Notes under the pieces: model-generated | Databases searched by the model: none | What the model saw: only the letters and a program-made list of their open reading frames with translations | Told to the model about the DNA's origin: nothing | Shown here: in pieces, positions 7,908 through 20,594 of the stretch | Numbering within the stretch: position 1 is the first letter of the stretch | Layout of the letters: every line of letters starts with the position of its first letter | Assembly (NCBI RefSeq): GCF_014489555.1 | Contig: NZ_CP060784.1 | Coordinates: 3,472,001 to 3,536,000, forward strand | DNA length: 64,000 bases | From: Hymenobacter qilianensis | GTDB taxonomy: Bacteria; Bacteroidota; Bacteroidia; Cytophagales; Hymenobacteraceae | Direction: 5' to 3' | Program-made: the position numbers and the translations under genes

Positions 7908-10900
7908 TCAGCTTTGATTTGCCAAAACAGCCTGCTCTTCGGCGTAGCGTAAATGGTTAAGAGCAAGTAGGCCCTCAAGTATTTCACGACGGGCAGCCGG
8001 GCTGATAGTGAAGCGAATGCGGTCGTTCTCTGGTAGATATTCTTGGGCATGAAAGCCATGATCCAGGTCTATATCGGGCCAACCATAAGCATAGGCAACT
8101 TCTTTATCCATCTGGCAGTGCAGACTGCGCAGTTCTCTAAATCGGGTGCATAAATCTTCAGCAAGAATCCGGTCATTCAGTTTAGCAGCTTTAGCGATGG
8201 CAGTAGCTGTGAGGTCTGGTGTGTGGAAAAGGTTATACGTCTTTGTTAATCCAAGATTAAGGTCCTGCATCAGCTGTTGACGGAAGGTATAATATGTCAA
8301 GCCAGCTTCATGCATTTTTGGGGTGAGTTCAGGGAAAGGAAATGTTTCGAAAATGCGGTTGTTAGCATAAATAAGATCTGCTCTCATACTTGTTCGATAT
8401 TTCCATGCCCACGATAAATGGAAGTTCGACTGCATCAAACCAAAAATTCCATAATCAGAAAATCGGAAAACGATGAGTTTAGCGTCCAATACGTTTTTTG
8501 TTGATGCAAAATCAAGAGAGCCTAGTTTTGATGTATGCGCTGTAACTAAGCAATGTTCAAGATCTTGAATTGCACGGTAAAGTTTAGGCCTCTTATCAGC
8601 ATAGATCCACCATAATTCAGGCAGTGGGCTCCTCAATACATACTCACCATTCTCATTAAGTCGTTGTCGTTCTGGCCTAACAAGTTTTTCAACAATAGAC
8701 AAGCATTCTGGATAATCTTCTGCAACTTTTCCATTGTAGTCAGGAGGAGCTGTAGCCACAACGTTACCCTTACTAATTCTTAATTCGATACGTTCACGCT
8801 CCTCGGTAGTAAGCTCCTCCCATTCAGCAGAAGAAAAACGTCGTAATGGCCAGTCGTGGAAGTTGATTACCCAGCGGCTTGGACTTTGATCTGAGGAAGA
8901 ATTTAAGTCATCGCCGTTGAGGTATGGATAAATAACAGCGCTATTTTCTGGATTAGTATCGATTAAATGCCTGGCTGTTTCTGGAGCGAGTATAAATCCT
9001 GTTCCAAGCACTATTGAGCCCTGGAAACATTGATTAGCATTCGACTTTAAGAGATAAGGGTCAATGCCATTTTCATCGTCGTCTAGATAAGAAGTAATTT
9101 GAGGCACTGTCTTCCCATCTAGAAGGGCTGGCCAGCTATTAAGGGGAGCCCGTTGTAGAGTTATGAGGGAAACTTCCACGTTGGCTCTCCCAGGCCATTT
9201 CATCGAACGTACTGCATGGTGTATACGTCCTCCTTCATCCAGTAATACAGCTAAGCCTCCTTCGCGAGCATCACCCTGAGCGATGGTATTAGTTGAGATT
9301 AGGCTCAAAATGCCTCCTGGCCGTAGGAGGCGAAAAATGCGTCGGAAGAAATAAGTGACCAAATCTACAGCACCAGCTGGGGCATATTCTGTAGTGACCC
9401 AATTAAGAAACGCATCTCCGTAAGCTCCTTTTAGTCCCCGATTACCCAAGAACGGTGGATTACCTAGTATTAAATCAAATCCTCCATGTTCAACCAGCAC
9501 ATCTGGAAATTCGATGAACCAATGAAAAAAACGACGTTCAATACTTACTTCTGTAGCTAAATCTGTTGCGGCTGTATGCAGCTCTTGGGTACCGCGTAGA
9601 TATCGACGGTAATCGGCGTCCGTGAGTAATAAGTGGGCATTATTGGCAGTCTTTGGAATGAAGAAAGGTGCCACCTGTAAATCAGCCAGCTGACCTAGTC
9701 GGAAGGTACTTGCCTGTTCACGCAAGGCACGATACGCTACGCCCTTAGCCTCCACCTCTTCGGCAGTATGATCAGGCATCTGGCGTAGATGCTCGTAGGC
9801 CACACCTAGGTTCCTGACATCAGTGCGGGACGCGGGCTCAAATTCAAAAGTAGTTTGGTTGGCCACAGTGCGCTCCTGCCTATTACGACTGCGTAAGGCG
9901 CTGGCAAAAGGCTTGTCGTCACCTTTCAGAGAAGCGAATGCCTCGGTGGCGATGCCACGTGACAAATCTTCAGGGCGCGTCAGTCCTACGATTGCATTGC
10001 CACAGCGTATGTGGTGGTCAAGAAAGTCAAGTGGCTCACCAGGGTTATGGGCTTCGAGCCACAGCGCCACCTTGCAAAGTTCCACGGCAAGAGGATTGTA
10101 GTCGGTACCGTAAAGGCATTGGCTGATGACTTGCCGTTGAGCTGCTCGTCTCGCGTTAGGTGACGGCTGCTCTTGACCCGTTTGTATCCGGGCTAGTTCG
10201 GTAGCTAACCGCCGCGCCGCGGAGAGCAGCATATGTCCTGAGCCGCACGCGACATCGGCAATGCGTAGACTTAGCAATGCATCGGTTTGAGCAATTTGAA
10301 TGGCTTTGCTTTCAGCTTCCGTAGGTATGGCTCGTCCCTTAGTAGCCGGGCGTACCCCTTCTGCTGCTTCTCTCAGCTTCTCCTGAATCAATAAGTCGAG
10401 CGAATGCTGCAATAGGGGCTGTACCAGCGCCTCAGGTGTATAATGTGAACCGGAGGCAGCGCGTGCCTTACCAGCAGCCAGTGTATAGCGCCATGGCATA
10501 GCGTGGGTGGGTGGCGCGACAATGGCGTCGAACTCCAAAAGGCCTTCGTATACCGAGCCGAACTCTTCTACGTCGAGTGCCCCATAGTTCACGCGAGTAT
10601 GTTGCCGAGTGGTCGGATTGTAGAAGCGCGTAAGGTTACGCAGGCAGTCGAGCAACACCTCGTTACGTAAGTCAGCGTTGGCTATAGGTCCCAGTGCGCT
10701 GCGGCCAAACAGGTCGCCAGCAAGGGGGATAGGCCTAAAGGCTGGCCAGCCTGTCCACTCTCAAAAAGCTGGAAGGTTTGGCGTAGCCCTGCCCACAAGT
10801 CATGGAAGGTCTTAGAATCTGCTGGTAGATACGGATTTTCGCAGAGGCGCCGAAGCTTTTGTAGTGAGTAATATTTCTCGTAAACCTCGCGATGCGTAGG

Positions 10901-11827
10901 GTTTGCTGTTTCAGGAAAGAGCAAGTCGCGCTCTTCCGTCACTAGCAAGAACAGAAATCGGTATATCAGCCGCAGCAGGTGCTGGTGATAAAGCGCGGCG
11001 GTAATTTTACCGCTAATCAGTTGTGTCCGCAGTTCATCGTTATCAGGATGTTGGAGAAAGCCATTGCCGAGCGCCAGGAGCGAGTTGTACACAGCTGCGC
11101 TCAACCGTTCACGAATGCGTGCGCCAGCTTCTAGCGCATCTTGGTGGTATCGCTCAATCAACGACTCTGCTCCCTTGCCCTCGGCAGTAGGCATTCGCGA
11201 GGCGTGCAATAGGCGCCAGAGCAGTGCAAAATCTGCAAAGTGTCCTTCAGTGAACATCCGCTCCAAGTCGAACTCTACGTATGAGAGCCTCACCAACCGG
11301 CTGCTGTCACGCAGCAGTCGTAGCTGCAGACCGTTTGACAAAAGGCCGTAGAGATGCTCAGTTAGATTCAAGTATTCCTGCACCAGCCCATGGGGAGTGG
11401 GGCGACGCCCGTTACGCCCGTCCGGGCGCGTATCTAACTCATCACGCGCACTCACTAAGTGCAAAGGGAGGCCAGCTCGACGAGCGTCAGTGTGCGATAT
11501 AGCAAATTTCTTCTCACCCGCGGTGGGGGACGTGGTAAGGGGCTGCGCATCGTAGCCAAGCAGGCCCAGCAACGGTAATAGCCATTGACGACGCGTTTCG
11601 GTGGTCGCACTTCGGTCGTCGGCTAACGCATCAAGGCGACGGCGGAAGATGCGCCAATAGTCGTTAGCATCTGCCCAAGCACGTAGAATCTCGTCTTTGA
11701 CCAGCTTGTTGCCGAGGGGTAAACCGAAATCGGTGGGCTTCTGACCGGCAGCCGCGCCACTTTCTAGTTGGTCTAGTAGCTCCGCTGATAGAATAGCGCC
11801 TTCGATTTGAATAGTAGGGAAGCGCAT
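7908..11827 (-). CDS. N6-adenine DNA methyltransferase, Eco57I/DrmMI-like (one-base frameshift)
   Basis: The start is ATG 11827 (MRFPTIQIEGAILS); total about 1306 aa once one G is added to the G5 run at 10724-10728, which joins GLSP to LAGDLFG. As written, the frame stops at 10682 and resumes at 10658. The SAM-binding motif DVACGSGHML is at about residue 525 and the catalytic NPPF motif (ILGNPPFLG) at about 790, typical of gamma-class N6-adenine methylases fused to target-recognition regions. Long N- and C-terminal parts match large Type IIG/BREX/DISARM-class enzymes. It is the last gene of the operon, 52 bp after the SNF2 helicase, and would mark self DNA for the helicase module. Function of the family is sure; the DISARM link is inference from neighbours. 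Confidence 0.85.
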
Positions 11828-11879
11828 AGGGGAATAATAAGCGCGAAAAGTAAATGACAGCTTAAGTAGGCGTGAGTAG

Positions 11880-14783
11880 TTATGTCTTCGGTGGTAACAA
11901 GACATATTGACCCAGTACATCCATCGGCAGTACCGGGGTCACCACTTGGTAGCGCCCTCCCTGCACAACTTGTCTGAATCGCTCGTGTGCTTCCACTAGT
12001 TTAGCTGCGCGTGTCGTAGCTACTTCGTTAAATGATGGGACTAGCGCTGGAAGCTCATCGGCTGCGTCTTGCAATAGTTGCGCGGCAACGGGACGCGGTA
12101 GGTCGGCTTCTGGTACAGCCGTCAATAAAAGGATGTGGGCTTCTTCTGGCGTCAGTATATTGAATGCTTCGCCAGATGTTGGGTCACCTTTATAGCCCCA
12201 GATTAACATTTCCTCTGCTACTAATTGTTGCCGGCTTGACCGCTCCTCGATAACATTGCGTACCCGAAAGAGCAGCAGTGTAGTGCGTACAAGCACAGCG
12301 GAAGTGCGTACTACTGCTGCGCGTGCCGGAGCATCTTTTCGGTGGTGCAATGCACTAGCTAGGAGCTGTTGACATAGTTGTTCTACGAAAAGATGATTCC
12401 GCCCGAGATAATGAAATCCATCGGGGGTGGGCGATGCAAAGCACACCAGCAGCTGCGTAGGGGGAACCGTAGCTTCAGCACCAGGCAATGCCCCTCGCAG
12501 ATTTTTAGGCAGGTTGGCAGTGTAGAGTGTATAAGTGTGCGCACCGCCATCGGTAGGCCGGGAAGGGTTACGCGTAATTTGGACGCCCAAAAGAGCTGGA
12601 AGTGCTTCGGTCACGAAAGCCTCTACCGCAGCTGGGTCACCTATAGCTTCATCGGCCTGCCTTAAGTCAGCCGCTACCTCGTGTGCCTTGATGGCATGCT
12701 GGGCGTAAAGCGAGCGAGAAAGCTTTTCAGCATCGATGGCTTTATCATAAGCGCTTCGTACAAGGGCCTTCTGCTTAGTTACTTCAGGTGCTTCTCCAAA
12801 ATCGATGGTAAGCTGCGTAGCAAGTGCTGCGCGGCTTGCTGCTTTTGGATTCAGCAGTACAGCAGCTAAAACTGCGTCTAACACGCTTTCTGAGTCTTCT
12901 GGAAACGGGACAGTAATCCCAGTGTCCTTCCGTATCTCACGCACCTTGCGTAATAGTACACCCAATACAACAGAGTCGATATCGTTGTCCCGGCCATAGA
13001 GCAGGTATGCTTTTACAGTGGGCGCAGTTTGACCAAAGCGGTCTACTCGACCTTCGCGTTGTTCAAGGCGATTAGGATTCCATGGCAGATCGTAATGTAA
13101 CACTGCTGTGAAACTATGCTGCAGGTTGATTCCCTCACTTAGACAATCGGTCGCTACCAATACCCTTAGGGGAGAGTCGGCCATCTGGTCTATGCGCTCG
13201 CGACGAACCTCATCAGGGTCTTCACTGGTGACAACCTCCACTCGCACTGCTTGGCTCCCTACTCGTGTCAATTCTTGCTTAAGCAATCCACCTAGATAAG
13301 TGGCGGTAGCAATGTAACGGCAGAAGATGACGGGCTGATAGCCCAGTTTGAGCCAGCTGTATAACAGCTTTATAGCCTGGGCTGCCTTATGGTCCGTTGA
13401 TATGTTTTGAAGGCTTTCTAGCTGTCCGATGAGCCTGGAAAGCTTGGCGCGCTGGCTATCATTAATAGCAGCGCGGCTTATCACTTGACTAGGTGTAAAG
13501 TCTCCATCGAACTCATAGTCTTGGTCGAGTACTGGATTTGGGCCTTCGGCTTCTGTGGCCAGCTCCCCGTCATCGTTAGGCAGGTTACGCTGGCGGTTGC
13601 GCAGCATCTCTGCGCCGGCGGCCGGCGAGCTCATGACGCCACGCAATAATGCCAGGGCCGTCCAGTAATGAAACTTCTGTTGCCCGCCATGTAGTTCGCT
13701 ACCGCGCTGGGCTAATTCCTGAGCCAGCTGTAGTACGTCAGCGTAAATACGTTGATATTCGGGGCTGAGCGCATATGATTCTTCGTCAGCCTCGCGCTTA
13801 GGAAAAGGAGTGTCCTCTCCAAGCCATTTCTCTACGTCAATACGCCGCCGCTGCACGAATAACCTTGCTAAATGCTGCTGATCCGCTTTACTAGCGTTAG
13901 GTAAATCCAGTGTTTCGAACTTCTTATCCAGTAACCCAAGCAGTGAACGGAACTCCTCTGGTTTGCCACTATGTGGAGTAGCTGTTAGTAAGACGAGATG
14001 TTGTTTAGCCCGTTTCGATAAGTCATGTACTAAATGATAGCGTTGCTGCTGGCTAACAAGCGCCCCGGCAGGCCGAGCCGCCGTATGCGCCTCATCTACA
14101 ATCACTAGTTCGGGTGCGTGATGCAGGAATACGCTCCGCCTCTGGTCAGATTTTATGTAGTCAATTGAGATGACTTGAAATGGGTAGTGTTCATAAACAG
14201 GCGTATCCCCATCTACTGCCCGGTCAAGTCGAGCTTGCGTGTTAGAGCGGATAATCACTGCCTCTAGTCCAGCTTTATCGCGTAGTTCCTGCTGCCATTG
14301 TTCACATAAATGTGGTAGGCATACCACCGCGAACCGCCGAATTTCACGCCGTTCAAGTAGCTCCTTGATTATCAGAATAGCTTCAATTGTCTTGCCTACG
14401 CCCACGTCGTCGGCCACCAATAACCGCACCGCGTCGGGTGCTTGTCGCAGGGCCATGATCAGAGGCACTAGTTGGTAGGAGCGGGGGCGAAACGAGAGCC
14501 GTGCCAGTGACCGAAATGGTCCTGCCCCGCTTCGGAATGACAGTCGCGCCGCATTATAGAGCAACCGCGCCGAGGGGAAAGCCCCTAAATCCTCGGATTT
14601 TGGTCCTGGAAACGCGTGGGTTCTTACTTCATCGCCGGGCGAACGTAACGGCAGATAAATGCCGGTTGTTTCTGCTTCGTTGCCGCCCAATGGTTGCAGC
14701 AGCAATAGGTCAGGGTCGAGAGAAGGCATTACTACCCAGTCTCGCCCGCGGGCGTTGACTAGTGAGCCAGGTGCAAACTGCAT
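11880..14783 (-). CDS. SNF2-family helicase, DrmD-like
   Basis: An intact 967-aa SF2 translocase. Walker A lies in ADDVGVGKT (about residues 124-132), the DEAH box in VDEAHTA near 230, motif III in LTATPHSG, motif V in ATDCLSEGINLQ and motif VI in NRLEQREGRVDRFGQ, all in the SNF2 order. Such enzymes move along double-stranded DNA and do not strand-separate it. It sits between the DUF1998 helicase (43 bp upstream) and the adenine methylase (52 bp downstream). This trio matches the parts of class 1 DISARM (DrmD, DrmMI plus DrmA/DrmB functions). A stand-alone RapA-like role is the alternative, less likely in this operon. Confidence 0.85.
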   Translation of the reverse strand: MQFAPGSLVNARGRDWVVMPSLDPDLLLLQPLGGNEAETTGIYLPLRSPGDEVRTHAFPGPKSEDLGAFPSARLLYNAARLSFRSGAGPFRSLARLSFRPRSYQLVPLIMALRQAPDAVRLLVADDVGVGKTIEAILIIKELLERREIRRFAVVCLPHLCEQWQQELRDKAGLEAVIIRSNTQARLDRAVDGDTPVYEHYPFQVISIDYIKSDQRRSVFLHHAPELVIVDEAHTAARPAGALVSQQQRYHLVHDLSKRAKQHLVLLTATPHSGKPEEFRSLLGLLDKKFETLDLPNASKADQQHLARLFVQRRRIDVEKWLGEDTPFPKREADEESYALSPEYQRIYADVLQLAQELAQRGSELHGGQQKFHYWTALALLRGVMSSPAAGAEMLRNRQRNLPNDDGELATEAEGPNPVLDQDYEFDGDFTPSQVISRAAINDSQRAKLSRLIGQLESLQNISTDHKAAQAIKLLYSWLKLGYQPVIFCRYIATATYLGGLLKQELTRVGSQAVRVEVVTSEDPDEVRRERIDQMADSPLRVLVATDCLSEGINLQHSFTAVLHYDLPWNPNRLEQREGRVDRFGQTAPTVKAYLLYGRDNDIDSVVLGVLLRKVREIRKDTGITVPFPEDSESVLDAVLAAVLLNPKAASRAALATQLTIDFGEAPEVTKQKALVRSAYDKAIDAEKLSRSLYAQHAIKAHEVAADLRQADEAIGDPAAVEAFVTEALPALLGVQITRNPSRPTDGGAHTYTLYTANLPKNLRGALPGAEATVPPTQLLVCFASPTPDGFHYLGRNHLFVEQLCQQLLASALHHRKDAPARAAVVRTSAVLVRTTLLLFRVRNVIEERSSRQQLVAEEMLIWGYKGDPTSGEAFNILTPEEAHILLLTAVPEADLPRPVAAQLLQDAADELPALVPSFNEVATTRAAKLVEAHERFRQVVQGGRYQVVTPVLPMDVLGQYVLLPPKT

Positions 14784-14826
14784 AGATTGAGCAATCAGAA
14801 ATTAGGGGTAGGTTAGCAGGAATGGG

Positions 14827-17800
14827 TTAGCGCACCTTCCGAAACAGATCTGGGCGATCTGCCACTAGGTCCTCTAATGAATTGAGGTAGTGATAAGTAA
14901 TGACAGAGTCCCCACGACTCTTGATGGCCGCGCGAAGCTTCTGGTCACGTACTTTTTGCGTTGGCTCGTCATGTGGGGTCCCGTCGCAGAAAATCCAAGT
15001 GCGCATTTCGGCGTCGTTGTAGCAGAAGTCAGGCTGGCAGTATAGATCATCAACTCTTAACTGGGCCACATCGGGAAGCCTATAGTTATTAAGATAGAGG
15101 TATTCAAGGAAACGCCGTTCTGTACTAGAGGACGTATCATAAGTGTTTAGAAGATGTTTGTAGTGGTGCTCGTAGTCAGTGAATTGTGGGTTGGCTTGGA
15201 GCTCTACTTGTGCGCATGAGAGTTTATCGAGCGCTTCTTTAATCAGAAAGCGGTTTATATAGTCGTGGTCGCGTTGATTATAGTAGCTAAGTAAATCACT
15301 GTAGCTGGCCTTTTCGCAGTATTCAACTTCATCGAACCGGCATAGCTTTGCCGCCATCGTCACCACCCGGTGGAATATGTCTTTGTCTTGAACAAACTGC
15401 TTTAGTACGCCGAGACTTCCCTCCGCATTCTCGAATAGAAAAATGTTGGCAGGCTTCTTTTCGTGACGTCCCATCAGCGTAACGCCAATCTCATTGGGCT
15501 CTAGCTGAAAAACTTGCTCGATGGCCCGTTTTAACGCGTATTGCAGCGTTATAACGCCGGCCTGATCGAGTGCTAATGCTGCTATAGGTTCAATGTAAAG
15601 CGCATCCGCTGTGATAGTTGTATAGAGTTGAATGCGATGGGTTGGTTCTTTGGTGGCTGGATCAACGACCGGCATCCCCTTTTTAGGTTTCTGCTCAGCT
15701 TCGCGTTGCCATTTTCCATAGGTCATTCCTACCAGAAACCCCGTCTCCTTTGCCGACCTCCATTTTCGATTTACGTGTACGAGTTGAGCTGCCGGTAGGT
15801 AAGACACGTTAAGTAAGTCAGTCTCGCCGCTTCTTACCGTTGCGAGTTGCCGGGTATCCAGTCCACCTGGTAGGGTGAAGTAGGTGTCAATCAAAAAGCC
15901 CTCCGAACGCCGCTCCTCCTCTTCACACGAAATTCGCTCAATTTCTTCAGCGCGCGTCTCAGTCATTTCCACTAGCACGTCTTTGAACTCTTCTTTCGCA
16001 TCCCCGTCCAGCGGCACCCCGCTAAACGGACAAACACTGCGGTTGTAGTCATCTCCCTGCATAAAGTAGCCCGCGCCATTGCTCACTTTCGCAGAGCGAA
16101 GACTTTGTTCAATACTAGCCACTTGTAGCTGTTCAATGCGGTATTTTGCTCCGTTGTGATACACAATATTGCGGGGCCCAAATTCACGCAGCGCAACTGA
16201 CCTAGAACGCGAAATAAACTCGCCATCTAAGCTACCTTTTGGCAAGAAGGTACGGATTGGTAATCGCGTGAAATTGTATCCTGGCAAGAATCCCTCAGCC
16301 GCTAGATATCGGAATGGGTAGAACTCTGAACCAGACAGGTGACTCCCTTTTACCTCGTTGCGCAATAGATGTCGCTGCTTTATGGCTTGCCGTTCCAGAC
16401 GATCGGCTTGACGTAGTTCTGGGGACTTGTCCTTATAGATGGGGTTGCTCATCACGATTTGCGCGTCGAGCAGCTGTTTATCGGCCAGCTTATATAAGTT
16501 GCGCCAGCGATCTAAGGCCGCGTCGAGGCGATTAACTACCCGGTCGAGTTGTTCTTCAATCCAAGAACCATCATAATTCTGACAATCTTTTTCTGGCAAC
16601 GTAGCCAAGACCTGTTCGAAGATTTCCCTTATGCGTTTTCGAGTATCTGCAGTGGGGATAAGAGCAGCACGCACGTTCGCTCTTAGAGGTAATTCCACTA
16701 AGTTGTCGGTATCAATTATGTCGGCGAGCGAGGCATTGAACTCATCGGTCCCTAGCTCTGCAAGGAATAGAGCGTTTAGGTGCGATATGAGCAGCTCACG
16801 CTGGCCTAGGTCGAGTCTGGGTGCGGCCACCTGTCCGGCCACCATCTCAGTAGCTTTCGCAAAATAATGCCGATCATGTGGGGCGTAATTTGAACAGTAC
16901 GTCACCACTAGAGCAGCTTGCCCGCTGCGGCCCGCACGCCCACTGCGTTGTGCATAGTTAGCAGGGTTGGGCGGCACATTACGCATGTGCACAACGTTTA
17001 GTGAGGCTATATCAATGCCCAACTCCATTGTCGGTGAGCAGAATAGTGCATTAATATGCCCTTCACGGAAGCTATCTTCTCGCTCCTGGCGGTCCTGCGT
17101 ACTAAGTTGACCAGTATGCTCGCGTCCAATCCGTTTGCGTCCTTCTGTCACGCTTGTGCGGTATAAGTCCTGAAAGAATGAACTAGGTTTTGAGATTGGA
17201 GTACTGTCTTTATAAGCACGATTACGTACTCGATCGATGCGGATTGTTTTGCCGTCTCCACGCCGCCATATAAGTTTTGAAGCATTTAGACGATAGACCG
17301 CTACAGAGTTCTGGTCGCGGTCTTTGGCTGATGTTTTCGTCAGCCACCGTGCGCCCTCGAAAGCCCCTAAGATGCCGATAATAAGTTCCTCATAATGGGC
17401 TCGACTGCCATCAGCTTGTAGCAATGGTAAACTAGCCTTTTCCCGTTGAGCGTTTTCTTCCGCAATGATGCGTCGCAGATAACGTCCCACGTTGCTTTGC
17501 GCCCCAACGCTGGCTGTAAACAAGCTTGTACTCTTAGCCAGTGGTCTATATGTTAAGACATATGGTTCGGGGATCTCACCCTTTTGTAATCGGTATGGGT
17601 CGCGCAACTCATCATTGATAGTAATGAAACGTTGCCTCATTTTTTCCGGCGTCAAGTACTCATCATTGTGCAGAGCATATGAGGTCCGGAAGTAATCGAG
17701 TAATTGACGAACCACTTCAGTGCGGCGATCAAATGATAGCTCTGATAGTAAAGGCACTCCTGCCCATTGTAGGTTACCTAGCTCGTCGCGGTCATTGCAA

Positions 17801-20027
17801 ATCTCACTCAGGTTTGCATAATCCACCACCAGCAGGCCGCATTGTTCGAGGTTGGGCATAATCACCCGCCACCCACGCCGCAAATCGTAGAGCGCGCAGT
17901 ATATTAGATAGTCCTTTAGAGCGTTGCGTGTATCTCGCTGGGCAGCCGCAAATTGTGAGGGGTTATCCGATGCCGAGTACGCCGTGATTGGCAACGCTAG
18001 GGCTTCAAATACGGCCTGTGGCAATTGAGCGAAATCCAGTGCGTGTTCCTTTGCAAGGTCAAGTGCCCTTAGGATGCCGGCCCGTAAGTGTGCCACCTGC
18101 ACAAAGTCATTAAAGTGCCCTGCCTGCAGGGCTGCATCTTGCCGGTTATCAGTGAAACTAAGGAGCTTTTCCTCCCTTTCTTCGACTCCAGCGCCAGCAA
18201 GTTGTTTCAATATTGTTGACGAGAGAACCGTAGTCGAGGTGCTACGTCCCTCGCTTCCCAAAGTCGTTAGCTTTGTGCCCTCATTGGTGCGCTGGTCGTA
18301 GAAAAGCCCGCTTGTAGGGTCGAAAAGGAGAGGCGCCCGCATCCACCAGCCCGAATATGGGTGGGCATCATCTGGCAATACTGAGAAGTCGCCATCATTA
18401 TTAAACCAAATTTTTTCAGGCATGAACGGCCGTTTTTCAGCCGCGAAAGGTTGCTTTGGACTAATACTCCCATTTTTAAGCCGATTGACCCATGAGTCAG
18501 GCAATTCTTCGGCGTCAGTCTCAGCGTTCCAAACGTCGTCTCCAAGGATAAGGTAGCCGCTTTCCTGTCCGTTTTCCCCAGGTCGACGAAACTCACGTTG
18601 ATGAAGTACGCCTTTCGACTCTCCTTGACGCGCAACGCAGATAAAAGCGTGCCCGGATGCGCGGCTGAATGCAACTGGATAAATCCGTTGCTCTTGGCCC
18701 GAAACCGATGATACCCGCCAGACGCCGGGGTCGAGCGTTATAATGCGCTCTGGTCCTGGTGCTAAGCTCACGTATACAGCACCAGTTTGCGATATGAATT
18801 GGTGCAGTTTGAAAGGCAATAATGTGCCTCGCTGTCCCTTGCGAGCTGCATTTAGGTAATTAAGCCAATCGAGAAGCTCCTGCAGACGAGCTTTGCAGTT
18901 CTCAATTGAGGCGCCTGATGACTTATGTAGCAAATCTGCGATAGCCGGTAACGTCATCGGCGCACCACGCACAAGAGTCTTTTCTTTAATTTGAAGCGCT
19001 ACTTCATTTTCAAGCCAGGCTGCCAGGGGGTGCTTCTTTAACGCATTCTCGTCGCCGCTTTGGTCGAGGGGTTGTTCGATTACTGAGCGTAGTATATCTG
19101 GGGAAGGCGGCGTGCCGGCCGCACCAAGCGAGTAATCCAGCGTCTCATTGATGACATCCTTGGATGTAAAGGTTGTCCCGAAAATGGTACTTGCTACTGT
19201 AGCAACTTGCTCGCGCTGTTCAGCCAGAGTCCCGCCCGTGACCATAGTCGCGGAGGTCCCAATACAGGTGACTAAATGGCTAGACTGTGTCCGTAGCCGC
19301 CGAATGAGCAGGGACACATCAGCTCCCTGGCGTCCACGATAAGTATGCAGCTCGTCAAAAACTAGGAATTTCAGGTGCTCAAACAGTGTCGCGCGCATGG
19401 TCCGCTCTTGAGTTCGAGTCAGCACCAGTTCCAACATCATGTAGTTGGTCAGTAAGATGCTTGGAGGATTCTCTCGGATACTCGCCTTTTCGCCGTCTTT
19501 CTCCTGTCCAGTATATTGGCCATAGGTAATTGGAAATGGCTGTTGCGTTCGCTCTACGTATTGCCTCTCATATTTCTGGATTTCCTCGAACTGTGAGTTA
19601 ATAAGGGCGTTCATCGGGTAAACGATAACTGCCCGCACCCCTGGCTTCGTGGGGGGTGAAGTAATAGGTCATTGAAAATGGTCGCCAGATAGGTAAGTGA
19701 CTTACCTGAGCCAGTGCCCGATGTTACTATAAAGCCCTCGCCTTGGCTGCCCTTGCGGATTGCAGCCACTTGGTGCTCATACAGCGAGAAACCGTGGAAA
19801 ATATTGGCCACTGCAGGGTGAAGTATTGCCGCATTACAGAGCGTCTCTACTGACTCACCCGCACGAAAAGCAGGGTTGAACTGTAGTAATGGGTCAGGCC
19901 AAAGCTTTCCAGCCTCTAGCTCCTTCTCAACTGTTTCGCGAATGGATTCATCTTGTATACTGATGAAACCAGTAATGTAGGATTTATAATCTTTGACCAC
20001 ATCAGCGTGGACGGAGAAAATATTCAT
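14827..20027 (-). CDS. Giant DEAD-box helicase with C-terminal DUF1998 (DrmA+DrmB / DruE-like), one-base frameshift
   Basis: About 1733 aa after adding one G to the G6 run at 19651-19656; as written, the N-terminal ~160 residues are in another frame. The start is ATG 20027 (MNIFSVHADVVKDY), a typical opening of large DUF1998 helicases. Walker A GTGSGKS is at about residue 105, VFDELH at ~224, GTSATM follows, TMELGIDIASL and SGRAGRSGQ at ~1030. The last ~350 residues contain the DUF1998-type region (LYTTITADALYIEP onwards) but the usual four-Cys cluster is not obvious. In DISARM these functions are split between DrmA and DrmB; Druantia DruE has them fused as here. First gene of the three-gene operon; no clear promoter motif was found upstream. 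Confidence 0.85.
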
Positions 20028-20594
20028 TGGATTGTCAATAATACTTGGCAAGCTAGGAACAAAGGAATATAGTCTGCCGATCTGCTCAGGCACATAAATA
20101 CGCACCAGGCTTCTGGCCTTTCATAGCGTGGGAATGCAAATTGCTAATTAGTAGATTTTTCCTCTATTAGGAGCGACTTTAGTCACCTGTCTACTAATTG
20201 CCTTCGAACAAACAGTGCTTTGTGGATCTAAAGCTAGCCAGTACGAAAATGCTTGCGTTAGGAGCCTAATGACCGAAACGGCCTCGGCTAATTCGCGCTG
20301 GGCATCCAACTTCACAGTTGTTTAATAAGAAGATTACTTGTATTGAAAAATGCTAAAGTATAAACAGTAATTCAAATTCAATGCTATTTTCCCAGCTCAA
20401 TCCTGAAGTTTGAAACTTTACTTCTGAAAAGTAAAAATTATATTGATACAGTATATTGTTTGTAAAATATTTGAGTTTTAGTAGGCCCTTCCTGGTACTT
20501 AGCACCTAGGGAAACCGGGTCAAGAGAAGAAGGGCGCTAGTTAACATCGTTGAGGTGTAAATTCAGATGCATTTGAGATACAGCAACCTATTCT
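20028..20594. other. AT-rich intergenic region between two minus-strand defence operons
   Basis: About 570 bp with no supported gene. It must hold the end of the macrodomain transcript and the promoter of the DUF1998 helicase operon. I found no good TAnnTTTG match on the minus strand and no strong terminator hairpin. Confidence 0.5.

Noticed and set aside
19600..19660. Programmed frameshifting or phase variation in the DUF1998 helicase at the G6 run
   Set aside because: The same one-base loss occurs in groS, pckA, rsmE and pabB, so a sequencing cause is far simpler.
7908..20027. BREX or a classic Type I restriction system
   Set aside because: No PglZ, BrxC-type ATPase, HsdS or HsdR gene is present; the helicase types fit DISARM/Druantia-like proteins.
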